From positions 3,855,501 to 3,919,500 of the forward strand of contig NC_060107.1 of the NCBI RefSeq assembly GCF_021155765.1: a DNA stretch of 64,000 nt, written 5' to 3'. Shown here piece by piece: positions 24,501 to 39,000 of this stretch (positions within the stretch are counted from its first letter, which is position 1; each line of letters starts with the position of its first letter). The notes below the pieces were generated by a model. That model did not search any database. It was not told the origin of the DNA and saw nothing but the letters and a program-made list of their open reading frames with translations. The stretch is from Diprion similis. Lineage: Eukaryota > Arthropoda > Insecta > Hymenoptera > Diprionidae. The translations under genes and the position numbers were made by a program.

Positions 24501-27500
24501 GTAGAATCGTTACAATTTAGAAAACCTGAGTAAAGAAAATTGAAAACATAGAAAGTCGAAGTACAGAAAGGAATGAAATTCCATTGAATAAACATGATTG
24601 CTTTGTGGTGATTCATTCATACATGGCACAAGTTTTGTTACACGTATATAGCAACCTGTAATCAGAATCAATCGCGGTTGATCGAGCTTTCTAATTTTAC
24701 AGTATAGAAAGGCTTTGCTGTATACATTCGAGGCGATTTTCTATACCCTCCAATCAAGTACATACATAGTCGCTGGTTCCGGCACTTCGCGTACATCCGT
24801 ATTTATATACCATACATAGGGATACATGCCTAGTTACACTGCGCACACGTGTTACATATATGTAGTCTATAATAATGATTAAATAGTTCATCGTATCTGA
24901 CGCTAACCGCGAGCCAGAAAAAGCCAATTTTTTTTCTATACCTACAGCCATAACTAATGAGGCATGAAAGAAAAATTGGGCAGATTACAAGCTACCATAA
25001 TTCGTCTATGTACAGAGAATTTTTCACCTCACGTGAATTTTCTGCCTACTTTAGTGTCATAAGGCATATCGAACTCGCAACTCGCGTTACGTAACGTGCC
25101 CTACATGTCACGTGTGTGTGTGTGTGTGTATGCAGCTTTTAAAACTATTCGTAGAAAAAAAAAATGTCTATAGCTCTTACGTGTGTGAGATCTCGAAAGC
25201 GAAACGTTGAACAGTTTTTTCCTCCTTTTTGTACTAAACTCGCTAACAGCTGCAGAGCATTTATTTTTATCCTATATGTATGAATTGTATTTTCATACAC
25301 ACACACACGCCCACACATACTCACAAGCTGTAGCATTCGAGTGCAATTTATTTCGTTGCGTTTTAAGTTATATTCAGTTTTTATTGGGTAACCGCACGTG
25401 ATTCGAGTTCAAGTATATCTACTTATGTACTATAATAATACTATGAATAAATTTTTATTTGCATATTTACAGGAAAAATCGATCTCGAAGAACTGATCAG
25501 AGCCTTCAAAGACTTGGGCGTTGAAATGGATCGAACAGAAGCGACTAAATTATTACAGAGGTAAGTCATGAGACTATTTTTTCCCTGCTTTATTATAGAT
25601 TTAATTTTAGCATAATTCTTTTCTGCACGATAATAATTACTAACGACGTTTGAACACAATTTCGTCAAGATCATTAATCCTTTATCTCGTGTAATACGTC
25701 TATGTAAATTATTACGATATTATTTCGTCGATTTATCGACGTGTAACACGTTCGTCAGGTTCCATCAATCGTGTCTACCTATCTTTATTCCATACATTTT
25801 ATTTGTTGTTGTCGCTGAAACACAATTTTCTTCACACGCATCAGTTTGTTGATTTAGTATGTAAGATACTTATTCGACGTACATACATAGATTATTATTT
25901 TACATATCGGTGCGATAATTGCTTGAAAAAAACATAAAAACCTGGAATGCGGAAAAAATATTATCAGTTGCATGTCTGCAGGAGGTAAAACCGCGGTGGC
26001 AACTTGAGTAAACTTGGAAGTGTGTAAAATTATTATCTTTTCTTCAAATATTTTCTCACCTCCATATCATGAGTATCAAATACGCTACTATAGTATAAAA
26101 AAAAATTTTTTACACGAATAAAATAAATCCTTGTGTAATATATTATTATATATTTATACGTACTCCTAATTCAGTTTTTATCAAAAAAAAAGTGCAACAT
26201 TTTTCTTTCTTTATACCCTGCAGGATGGACCAGGATGGAAGCTTGAATATCAGTTTTGACGAATGGCGCGATTTTCTTCTCTACGCACCGACCAACGATA
26301 TTCACGAATTGATCCGCTACTGGCGACACTCGACCGTGAGTTATTTTTTTTTCCACGTGCATATAATACTTCCTCGTAAACATTTACATGTACGCATCGC
26401 TCAGGATCAAACGTTATTACAAATAACCGTAAAAATTGCGAAAGTAGATCACGCGCATCAAATTTCGCATCTACAAAGAAAACAATTCGAAATTTTTTAA
26501 ATCTAATTACGTTCAACGTTTCGCAATCTTACGTTACATACAATGTGCACCTGCGCAAAAATCTTTCTTACCGCATATTTAATTCGTTAATTTTTTTCAC
26601 TTCCGAAGAAGAAAGTATAACCGTGTAAACTGGTCTGACATCGACTGGTTTTCACGTACTGTTACCCACACTACGAAAGCTAAAGCACATGCACATGCAT
26701 ATCGCAGCCATCCATGTACGTCGATACCCCTACGTAACGCAGAGAAACAGAGCGAAAGTCCACCGCGCAGCTCAAACCGTTCATCGAGGGCCTCCGATTG
26801 GTGGACGAGAAAGGCTCGACGGTGTGACGTAGATGGAAGCGTGTGTCACAAAGTGACCTTGATAGTGTCACAATCAGCTGTTGGCGCTGCCGCCGGAGTC
26901 TCTTGGCTGGATGGAGGTGGAGGAGGGACGCCGGGCGACGATAGCGCTGATACTGCACTGGAGTGTTCGAGGCGCCTCAACGTCGACGTCGACGTCGACG
27001 TCGACGTTGAGCCTGCGCAAGGTGGAGTCGGGAAGCCCCCTGCTGGAGCAGCTGGAAGTTCATTATAACGCTTTCGAGAATCTTCCATCTCGCTTCCGGC
27101 GGTTCAGTTATCGCCTCGAACTCGCGTTGCAGGCTTTAAATCTGGCTATAAATCCGTCGATACGTGTTAATTAATTCAGTCTTCTTATTCGCGCATACAC
27201 GATGGACTTAATCGCACGGCAGAGTTTCGTTTCGTAATTTAATCCTGATATATTTTTTCAAACTCTCTGCCGCTGCGTTACGTACTGCATCGATACTCCT
27301 CGTTATCGCTAACTATTATCATAATTTATATTATGAAAATAACCGACGATTCTAATGGCTCGTCGACGGTAAATTATATCAATATTATACGCGCGTGTCG
27401 CGGTATGTCTTTTGTTATGTCTTGTTTTGCTTTCGTTATCGACTTATTTTTTCTGTGCAGGTGTCTCTATCCGTATTTTTTCTGTTCCCTTTATTCTTTT

Positions 27501-30500
27501 GGTTTGAAAGAAAATACAAGTTTTTTTCCATTTCGTAATTATCGTGTATATATATATATTTTCAACGACTGGATTCATGTTTGTTTTCCAAATTATAACT
27601 ATACATATATACGTATGTTTGTATAACTATTCGAAATTCGTCATATCCTGTAGTCGGAAATTTAAGAATTACCGTATCAGACAATTTTTTCTTTTCTTTT
27701 ATTTCTTTCGCTATGTGATTTCAACGATAAGATATCACGAGGAAATAATAGATATAATCTGCAGGCTGCAAAAATTTCAAACTCTTTTATACACATGTAG
27801 TAGTCCAAGAATCCATATCTCGGCGCTAATAGATCGTGTTATCAGTTCCTAGAGTATAATAATTCTGAAACATACGTTCCTGTTATACGGTTTAACTTTC
27901 TAAACATTCTTCTGCAGTACGTTCACTGTTTTCTCCTTATATTAAAGTCTTTTAATTACAATCCTTATATATATATATATAAGTCGCGAATGTTGCGACG
28001 GACCTTGCTCATTCCGATTCGGTTCGTAATAATTATACACATACATGCATAATCGAAAGTCAACGGTTTGAGAAATCATGGAGTTGTGAAATTCAAGCGG
28101 CTGATAAAACTCCCGGTTACGTTTTAATAACCAAATTTAACGAGCACGATGCGCAATACGTATCGGCTTGTATACTACTACGTTTATATGTATATTGTAT
28201 AATGTGTCGCATACTATGCCTATATAACTATACATATAAGGTATATCCGTGATATACATTAAATTATTATAAACATACATTCACGAATCCAGTTAGAGCT
28301 GGATAACTGCTTGGCGACAGTTTAACACGCTAGGAACACCCACGGCTTGTAAAGCCTTCCTAGTCACCATACGGCAGAATATATTCTGCTGCATTTTTAT
28401 AATAACTGCACAATTTTTCACCCTGAGTGCATATAACGTATGCGTACCTACCTGAAATTTACTCTAACGATCGATTGGTGTCGCTGCATGCAGTCTGCAT
28501 GGCCATTGCAAGTAGTTGTAGCGAAGGCCACGCCGTTCGCCGCTCTACTCGTTCCACATTGCACCCACCCTTGTACATATGTACATCTATATGCACGTCG
28601 ATACATAGGTGGACGGACTGCAGGTCTTGAACTGGATCTCTGGAATGCCAGTTTTTTCACTCGAGGAACTCTCCAGTCTTTGTCCGTAGTCCTTATTTCC
28701 TATCGAAACCGGTGAATCAGATCTTAGAGATTTTTCACCATTTTTCTTTACTTACCCACGATTTAAAATATTCATTTCCGCCGTAGGTTCTCTCACAACA
28801 AACGTCAACTCATTCATTTCGTGTTTATTATACACACGATCCGATTTTGATGACGCTGATTAATTTCAAGTGTTTAGTTGGTCTCCCCCCAACCACGTTC
28901 TGAAATCTAACAGTCTGCACTGATAAGATTCGTCTCACTCTGCTCCCTGTATACCGTATTAACTTTGCCTCTTCGGAGACTTTGATCTCCGGGTATTTTG
29001 CAACAATTACGCTGTATGTGATAATAAAAACACAACGCGATCAACTGCTACAGATTCAAGAATCCGCACAAGGCGATTAAAAAGGAACGAGTTCAACGAC
29101 GTGTACACGCGTATAATAGGATTACGGTAACGGGAGGAAATTTAGTAATGTCATTTATTATGGTATTTTATAGACCGCCATGGGACTTTAGTTGGCTGGT
29201 TAATTCTGCACACTGCATCTGCGACAGTCGCGTCAGACGAAAAACGACTGGAGAGTGTCGCCGAGAATAGATCAGGCTACAAATTCTAGTCAAATTTAGC
29301 TCGACGATATACGAGTAACCTATATGCATGTGCATACGCAAACGATCGTCGATCCGGTGTCTAGAAGATTATTCGAAATTAACACACGGCTGCGGACTAA
29401 ATATACTGGCAAACAATTTACTTATCCCGTTATCGTACACGTGATTGAGTTTTTATAATATCTACATTTCTGTGCAGCAGAGGAGATATTCATTCACTTT
29501 TTTGAGACGAGGTTGAAGTCATTAACGTTATCGTAACGAAACGTTGGGGAGAAAATCATGACTATTTTCTTATTTTTAGAACGATTTTTAATGAACTAGG
29601 ATTACAAAATATGACTATATTTCGTTTTATTACGATTTCCTGTAATTCAAACAGTCCAAAAACTATAAAATAACGCTTTTTACTCAGCATAACTACTAAC
29701 TTCAACATGATTTTTTCGTGGCACGTATTTTGCTTTTATACATCGCAATTGATGAAAATTTATTGCGTTATATCTAAGGTATCGATTCGGCATTCAACGA
29801 TTTAATTCTGATATTTATTTATAGTATACTACTATAAGCGGAAGCGAGCTGCTTGAGTTCAATTCTGTACAGTAAAGAATGATATTGAATTCGAATGATG
29901 TCGACATTCTTGGAAGTGTTTCGTCAGCCGCGCCATTGGACTCCTCAGACTTGACGTCACTTTCACTGCGAACGCTCTGAAGCATTTAAGTATGTTAGTT
30001 GCAGCATGCTGGTATCCTCTGGCAGTGCAGCGTCGATGTCATTTTTGTTATTATTATTGGTATTGTTGGTATTGTTATTGTCACAGCGCGGTGTAAGCGA
30101 TAAGTTGCACATTGGCGAATCGCACACAATTGCATTAAAGACCAAACCAGACCGCGTAGAGACAGCTTATGTTATGAACGATTTTATAATATGTCGGATA
30201 TCTCGAGTTACCGAACGGCAAACGCAAGCACTGCGAACGTATCGTTTCAGAAAGTAGATCGGATGACTTGTTATAATATAATGGTTGCGATTGTCGGCTA
30301 GTAGGTCGACCGCGATGAGTAAACGGAAGAAAATTAAATCAGCTTCTCGGAACAAAAGGCCCTGTCAACAGTGATGAGAATTTTAACGTAAGACACGAAC
30401 GTTTATTCACTGTCAAACAGAATTTGAAAAAAAAAGAAACTGAATCGAACATTCCACGCAATTTCAATGATAATTCAAATTCAGTTTCGAGGTACCCGAG

Positions 30501-32997
30501 AATAGTATGAGGTTCAAGTTCACAAGGTTAATGTAACGATAAATTTTCCACAAGAAAGTTTTCCATTTAGTAACTTTAGAATTGTCTAAAATGCAGCCGA
30601 GTTCAATAAATGAAAACAGTATACTTATATTTATCAAATAAAACTCGTTCAAGATCATTCTGTAACTTGAAAACTAGTAATTTCCTCTCAACGTTACGAA
30701 CATCAATCTTACCAAATGGTGATCATGCTTGTACCGATCTTGAATTAATCGTTCGTTCTAAGAAATTGAGAGCTTGTAGCGTCGCTCGGTCGGTAACTCG
30801 ATGCTAATGGACCCTGAAGTTGTATACAGTTTGAACTCACCGTTCAACGAAATTTGGAGCTTGTAGCATTGCCCGGTCGGTAACTCGAAGCGAACATTGA
30901 GTCGGGCTTGAAACCCTGAAGTTGTATACAGTTTGCCGATTTCGGGATATCGGCAGTTCCCTGCACGAAAAATTTGTAGGGAGATTCAGGTCAAGACCCA
31001 TCCAAACAAATAACGACGATGACGCGGATGGACCCCCAAGTCGGAAAGCGGAACAAAGAAGTTTCACAACTGTTTTGTCGTCCGCCATTTGTCGCAATAC
31101 TTGTATTTTCAAAAATATTGAAACTGAGTGCGACACGCGTAGTATGTAGTGAGATCGATCGTTGAACATGAGCAATTAACTTACGCCTGCGCGTTTTTAC
31201 GTCTACTTTATTTTTTCTTACAGTTTGTTTTTGTATTTTATGTTGTTTTTTTTCTTTTTTTTTTTTCTTAATGTGTTTTGCAACACGACGTGTAAATATT
31301 TACTATAGACGTACAAAATCTGCTTCTTTCGATCTTGTTCGTGAACTTGTTACTTGACCTCGATGCTCGCTTGCGATAATACTTACCTTTGGCCTGGACT
31401 TTGTCGCCGCTTTCAGCTGCCACGTCAGTCACGCGTTTACAGTTTCTTAGGCCCATTTCCTGGTCTACGACGCCTGCATTAAAGTTGCCTGGAAAATCCC
31501 CGCTCAGCAGGGTTCCCGCCGGCGCGAACTTGGAAAACAAACCCTTGTATACCTGACGTCTTTGTCTTTATGGAATTTACCCACCGCCATGCAAAAGTAT
31601 AATGCGTTTTTCAACTTGAATAGTAACTGATTTTCAAAGAAAACCAGACGGCCAAGTAACGCCGCATACATTAGTTGTTTTCAACACAGTTTTCTTCTAT
31701 AACTGTACAAACGGCGCTATTATTCTCCGTTTATAACGGACTTCGTCCTTTGTGGTCAGGCTAGTTTTTCTTTCAAACAAAAGTATTTCACTGTTATAGG
31801 GGGAAAAAGTATTCACAGAAACAAAGAAATTGAGAAACCCAAAAAATTAACGAACTTTATTTCACGCATTTCACTTTACAGATTTATGTATTTAATACGG
31901 TACATTATAAATTCCTGTCGTGAACTGTCGGTGTTATCCCCTAATCCGCAACTTGCAGTCTTAATTGAATCACCAGCCCTGCTGGCAGACTTATCCAGTC
32001 CGAACCAACCGTGAATCTGAATCAATTTAGATTATCGCCGTCGAGTAGAAAACCAATATAACAAATTACATGTTATCATTCCGCACGTCGTGTAACAATC
32101 AGAAAGCCGTCACACGTGATGTAATCAAGTTTTTCAGAACCCAGAATAACGAACGAATTATAAACTCGTTATAAGTTCTAAGAGAATGAAATGAAAAAAA
32201 ATTGGAGACTTCACTCAATGAATCTGCAGAATCACAACAAAAAATCCCCATCCGTAAAATAATTCTACAGTGGAAAAATGCAGAGTACATATTTTTATTC
32301 TCCGTGACGCTGCAGTTTGTTTTTCTTCTTTTACATCGGTGTTCGTGACGTCAGCTGACGATGAGACCCGAAAACACCAGCGAGATCGGACCTTGGAGGG
32401 AATAACAACGAGCATGCAACTCAAATTACCAATAACTGACCCGCGTCGATTCATCCAACCACACAAACTCCTATCACGCATGCACGATACGAATCGTACA
32501 TCCGGAGGATCTCCACACTCGTCCGCCCCCCCCCCCCCCCCCCCCATCCTCATCACGTCTCGCGTATACCGTTTGCACATATGCATCATGTACGAAGTAT
32601 GTGGCATACATACCGGGAATTTCCAGATGGCTCTCGGGCCTACGCGAAACGCGTCACGGTTATTTGTTCCATGCATGTATAGTCCAGTCAGAATGTGCAA
32701 AACAAAAGGAATAAAAACCTGAAACTGCAATTTCTAGATACTACAATTTTTTTTTATTAATCTTCGGGACAGGGGGTAGTCGGTAGTCTAAATTCAGAAT
32801 TTCCATCAGATTCCTTAGTAACCGCGTTCGCCATCTTGAATTTATAGTTTTAAATCGTAAAATATCAATCGCAGACAGAAAAAAAAAAAGAGTAATTATC
32901 ATCATCAAAGTTGCAGAGAATTAAATTTTCCACAAATTTAGCCCTGAACAAATATTCGGTCAAAAGTTGAAAATGCAGGCGAAGTTGTTGCAATTGT

Positions 32998-33033
<36 letters not shown>

Positions 33034-36000
33034 CATAAATTCAAGATGGCGGTTGAAGCTAACGCAGAACCTGGTAGAAAGAAGAATAAGAAAAGAGCGC
33101 TTCGAAAAATTGCAATTTCAAACCCACACTCCGACTCGAACTGGATTAGCAGCGGAGGCAGAGGCCGGGTGCGTCGAGTTATCGCTGGATTGAAGTGGCG
33201 GTGCTGTGACGTGATTGGCTGACGCCCCCCTCCCCCCTCTTCGAACGTTCGCTCACTGCCTTTTGAACGCAACGCAACGTAACGAATCCCCGCTCGCTTC
33301 TTCCTCAGTCTGGTATTCGACTCCCTTGCAGCCGGCTCGAGTCGCGTTCGTCGTCCTCCACGTGCACAGCGTTTAGTTCGGATTTCACATTCCGTCCGGA
33401 ACGTAACGTCGTCGCGTTATACAGAATAGTGTGCCTAGCTAGCACCTGTTATCATCATCATCATCGTCATGTTGGAACAGAAGAACGTCGTTGGATCCGG
33501 TTGCGATGTCTGCGGTGAATTTCTCGTCGTTTATGGCGAGCTTGTACAGAAAGTAAGTCGATTTTCCCGCCGAAAATTTCAAAAAAAAAAAAAAAATAAA
33601 AAAAATAAATAAATAAATAAATAAATAAAAAACACTATCGGAAAAATTGTCGGTTATTTAACGATGATATTCTACGGCGCGTAACTTGAATATCGTTCGT
33701 GGAATTTGGAACTAACCGTCGGCTTGGCGGGCGGTTTAACTATTACACTATACAGCTCCTCCGCATCATCATCGCGCCTCTTACAACATCCTGGTGGTGG
33801 AAGTACATACCTATTATTCGACTACACACGCTTGCGAAACAAATGTTGCTGCAATAATTCCGAGTGACACTGTACCTACGTTATATACCTATATATATAT
33901 ACGTGTTACCATGTGTCTTGCTCCAGGTGAAAGAAAAAACTGTACGACGGAAAGTGAGAGTGATGATGATGATGATTTTTTCTCAATTTCGAAAAGCTAA
34001 AGGGAAATCTTTGAACAAATGTAAAACAGCGTCCGGTTTATACAGCGTGAATTCCATTCTTGGGTTTCAATGCGAGCATCCAACGAACATTCGCGAAAAA
34101 TCGCGATAGCGTTAGTATTATTTATATATATATATATATATCGATGTACAAACACAACCGTCTATCTGAAATACTGTTTTCAAAGCTGGAAATTCCGGTG
34201 GATTCCTATCAATATATGTATATATGTATACATACTTCGGTGCTATATCAATTTATCGTTAGGTGCCCGATAAAATCGTCGTTATGCCTCGGCCACGCGC
34301 AGTCAGAAAGTCTTTCAAGAGCAAACTAACAGCGTACGGCGAGGAGGGATATTCTTACTACAATTATACACACGTGTCGAGACCGGAAGTGACTGCTCCC
34401 GATTTGGCCTCTCGCCTCGCCTTGCCGCGTGATCGCTTTTCTCGTTTCAAAGGCTGAATCACTTGGTCACACACAGAATTGCTGAAAGTCTAATTACAAT
34501 TAGCTCCTAATGATCGTAAGCAATGGTCTCGACATTGGAGACCCTTGGGTCATATCTTTGCTGCACCTCGATGCAGCAACAGCAGAAACTGCTGGCTAAA
34601 GGCCACCGACGGATCGTGACGACGCTTTTGGCTCCTTCAAGACCTCTTTAGTCTTTTGCGATCTAATTAGAAGCCTCGAGTGCTGCTGTGTCTCGTTGAG
34701 AAGGGAAGACCAATCGTGTTCGGTCCGCGTTTCTCCTTCTTCTTGGTCACCTTCTTCGTTTTCTTCGTCTTGTGTTTTGAGAAATAAAAAGTTATCGCCG
34801 TCATGGATACCCTCGACAACATCGATAGTGACCTTTTAATTGAACTCTATGTCAAGTTAAGTAAATCCGACACGTGTGAATGCAGGTTGATTAACCACGG
34901 TGTTCCAATTTTTAGATTATACTATTTCGATTAAAGACTGCAAGAATTTTAGAACTCTGGCTAATACTCGTGTGTATAATCTATTCCGTGACTTCGACGT
35001 TAAAAAGCAATTATTTTCTATCTCTTTCACGATCACGTGTTGTGCGTTACTACTGCTATTATTAATGATCCACGATAATCTACGGTCAACTTGTACGATT
35101 TTTTGTATATATATATGTATATCAATATGAAATTTGTAAACTCTTCTTCCACCGTGCCTCGTTTTCATTCATATCGAATGAAGGAAAAATCAGAACCAAA
35201 TTATTAACAATTCTAACAATAATGCCGTTTATACATATAACGATTGAACTTATGTGTTATCCACGTGCAGTGGATTCGTTGAGTGAAAGTTATTACACGG
35301 CCTTTCAACATTTCAACAACCTTGCTATTTTACACATCGATATATATCGATACAGGTACTTAAATATTTCCTGATGCATTCGACCATCGTTATGGTAGCA
35401 AATTTTGGCCAATATTCATCGCGTTTTACATACATTCGGGTGTATTTATTTATTTATTTGGTTGCGTTGACTGTTTAGCCGGTAATCTGCATTTGTTATT
35501 GAATACATAATCGTTAGTGTTCAATGCTGTACCGAAATAAATGGATCTTAAACGGGGGATGCAAATCTATATTTAAATAACACGGTGTGTGTACTCAAAG
35601 GTAATCACTGTTGCAAATAACCGATCGACAACTTCTTATCGTCGTTTGTACCGAATTAGATCCAATTAAAGGTGGGACCTTGACGATTGACGACTGCGCA
35701 AACTGTTCTCGTTCCGGTGTCTAGACGGACTTTTCTGAGTCGTTGGAATCTAACTTTTATTATTATGAAAGATATCGAGTTATTCCTCGAGGTTTTAGTT
35801 TGTCATGCGCACGTTTTACAACTTTGGAATAAACAAGCTTGGTAGTCAGAGCGTAATAGGGATTATTAAAGTTTATACTTTGGAAGCAGTTTGCACAATA
35901 TGCAGTCCAAGACCAAAATTGTGTCAAGATAAATAGAATACGTTTCGACATTTTTTTTTTATACCTGTAATTAATTGTTGTAATTAATTTGAAATCTCGT

Positions 36001-39000
36001 AGGGAAATACGCTCGTTACTCATCGTCGAATTTCAAAAACTCCGAAAGCACGACACTCCGAATTTATTCGTGGCGAAAATTTAAACAAAGAAATCAAACT
36101 TTGACTAAATTCGGAATTCAAATTCAAATCAAATTTAGACGAACGCGTGCACGGCACGTGAATCCAAGGCACGTGACGTCCTCTTACCTTCACATTCTTT
36201 ATAAACTACACGTACATTCGGTTTTAACACCTGTTATACACACATGCTTGGACTTATATATATATACTTTAACCATGTCAACGACTCCGAGTTCGAACTG
36301 GTCTTGTTAGCGTTATACAGTCCATATGTGTATATATATATATATATCTATATATTACATATGAAATTTCATCCTCTTTTGAAACGGGGACGAACAGTAA
36401 TTTGCATTCGCGCGTGTTTTATACTCTTTTTCTTATATCGCACGTAAAATGATAGTTCAAATCAAGCAGCCGTGAAAAATGATTGACTTTTATTATATAC
36501 TCGTACTTGTAGGTACGAACACGTCGACGTCGATGACGCTGCTCGCTTATCGTTGTACGATCGTTTTTATCATTTCGCACGCGCTTTTCGCTGCTAGTAG
36601 TCGGTTAGATATCAGTCTAGAATGTATGTACTGATATTGTTATTTATGTATATATACAGATGTGTCCTCGGTGGGAGATTTTCAACCACCTTACTAGACA
36701 GACAGCTCTCAGACACGACAAGCCTTCTGTGTACTACTTACGGCAATCAAAACAACGAATTATGAAAAAAGTTCAAATTTATTCTTTATTACTTTTGCTG
36801 CAGCTTTTTTTTTTTTTTTTTTTTTTTTTTATCGTTGTGCAAATCGATCGTATTTCATTCTCTCGCTTCGTATCGCAATTCTCTGTTTTACTTTGTTACC
36901 GCTTTTCTTTTCATGTTTCCGATTAGAAAAAAAAAAATAAAAAAACTGAGCAAATGAAACGTGATTCTCGGCTTAACAATTGCATAAGTATAGTGATCAT
37001 ATTATACGTACATACATACATACATACGTAGGTATACATATATCTTGTTACAATTGGTATCAGGTGCAGGATTGAATCGCACTCGTATAGCTGAATATCG
37101 GCGTGTAATTAGTTTTCTCGTTATCGTAAAAAGCCGTCTAACTTCAAATCGGAATATATATGTATAAAATATATATTTAGTTATACTGACTTTAAAGTCT
37201 TGTATACGATTAAGAAACGATTGTGGTTTTGATAATACGAAATAAAAATCGTTTAGAATATCGTACAATTATGAAAAACGCTATATCCTCATGCGAACAA
37301 TAATAGAGAAAGAAAAAAAAAAAAAAAAATGTACACAGGAGTGAAAATATAAAATAATCTCTGTAGTTGGACTGTTGAACTTATCGCAAATATTTAAAAA
37401 ATAATATCGTTTACATCTGATTATTGTATAGATAAAAAGAAAAGAGAGAAAAAAAAAGAGGATAAAACTTTGATGTACGCAGCAGTAATTATTTCAGTTA
37501 TATAAGACGGATACTCGACACACGTATGCATATATATATGTATATGTATATAATTGGTGTAATCGTTTGTTTGTAGTCGAATTATTTCTTCCACATACAA
37601 TAGTAATCAGGAAACTTAAAATTTTATCAAAGTTCGTCTGGTGACGCATCGTCGAATTCTTTTCTACGTACTATCGACTGCGCACATATGCTTCAATGTT
37701 TGTATTATAGTGTCAAAGCTAAAATGTTTTGTTTTGAAGATTTAGAACGACTAGGAATTTAATTTCCAAAATCTGAATACACTTTGCTTTTTAAAAATAA
37801 ATTCATCAATTTCTGTAAAATCCACCAACTGCGATTTAATCATTTTTCCTGTAAATGAATAGTCACATTAACGTTAAAAACCTCACTCTCTTCGGTTTAT
37901 CGAGTATGAGCCGCTGGACTCGAAGCCTTTTCCAAAGACTTTCTACTGATTCGAACTAAAGAGGACTGCAGGCTGCAGGCTTTATATTTTCTCTGAACGA
38001 ATCGACTTCGTCACCAATTTCATTCACGCGGTTAAATATTTACAGACAAGTAGTCGAAGTGTCGACAGAGCGTGATGATGATACATCGCATCTTTGGTTA
38101 TACGGCTGCTGCCTTCCTTCCTTCCTTCCTTCCTTCTTTCCTTCTCTCCTTCTCTCTCTTCCACCGATGTTAAAAATAATTTTGATTCTTGGCTTTGTGG
38201 CTCGCGATTCATTTTGCCATGACCCTGGGGTACTGCCTGGATCTATTTACGAACAAGTTGAAAAGAAATTTCGTTTCGTCATATTTTATATTTGAAGATT
38301 TTTCTTTCTAGTCCAAATATGTGGTTTAAATGCTTCTCGTTGTATGAGATTCTTTCAAATCTTATTACAAAAAACGAGGAGGCGAAAATTATGTTTCGAG
38401 GCCGTCGTCGTGTGTTGTGTGGAATTTAGTATGTAACTTATATGTGCAATAGAGACTACTTTCTCAATTCGAAATCGACCTAGAGTTCTCTGCCGCGGTG
38501 TTCCGCAACAAGAGTTAATTGACGGGAATGCCCTTCGCGATTTTGTGGTTTAGTAGCTATTCAATACGGACCTTGAATTCTTTTTTTCTTTCGTCTCGAT
38601 TTTGCCATTCAAATTATGCCGAACCTTCAACGAATTCTGATCAGAAGTTTATCCATTCGCGAAATACAAAGTCACGTGATTCTTCCTTTATAAACGTTTA
38701 TACATATTTTAGCCAGCAAACATTCACAAGATTATCGTGACATTGAATATTACGTATTCATCTTAATGTTTTCTTTTTCTTTTCTTTTCTTTTTCAAGTT
38801 TATAATATTCTAACAAAAAAAAACGATTTACTCACACGAATTTAACCGATTCCGAGGCACGGATAGATCAGTTATAATTCTGTAGGTACAATTCAAAATA
38901 GCTAAATGGTAGTGTAACAATTTCAGCTATATTGAGTCACGAGGTGGCGGTTGATGAGAACGTTGACTGGAGAGAGAGGAGAGGAACGAGCTGCTCTCTT

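Noticed and set aside
30006-30257. Open frame starting with a poly-leucine, signal-peptide-like stretch
   Set aside because: The leucines come from a TTA/TTG microsatellite; the remainder is not coding-like.
32215-32730. Long overlapping open frames on both strands around the poly-C tract
   Set aside because: Both run through the homopolymer as poly-Gly or poly-Pro, lack splice context and resemble no family; likely chance frames.
34521-34560. GGTCTC...GAGACC inverted repeat considered as an RNA gene
   Set aside because: Only a 6-bp stem; no tRNA or snRNA box elements around it.
38091-38110. TCTTTGGTTAT resembling the start of miR-9
   Set aside because: Only 11 bases match, the rest of the mature sequence differs and no precursor hairpin surrounds it.
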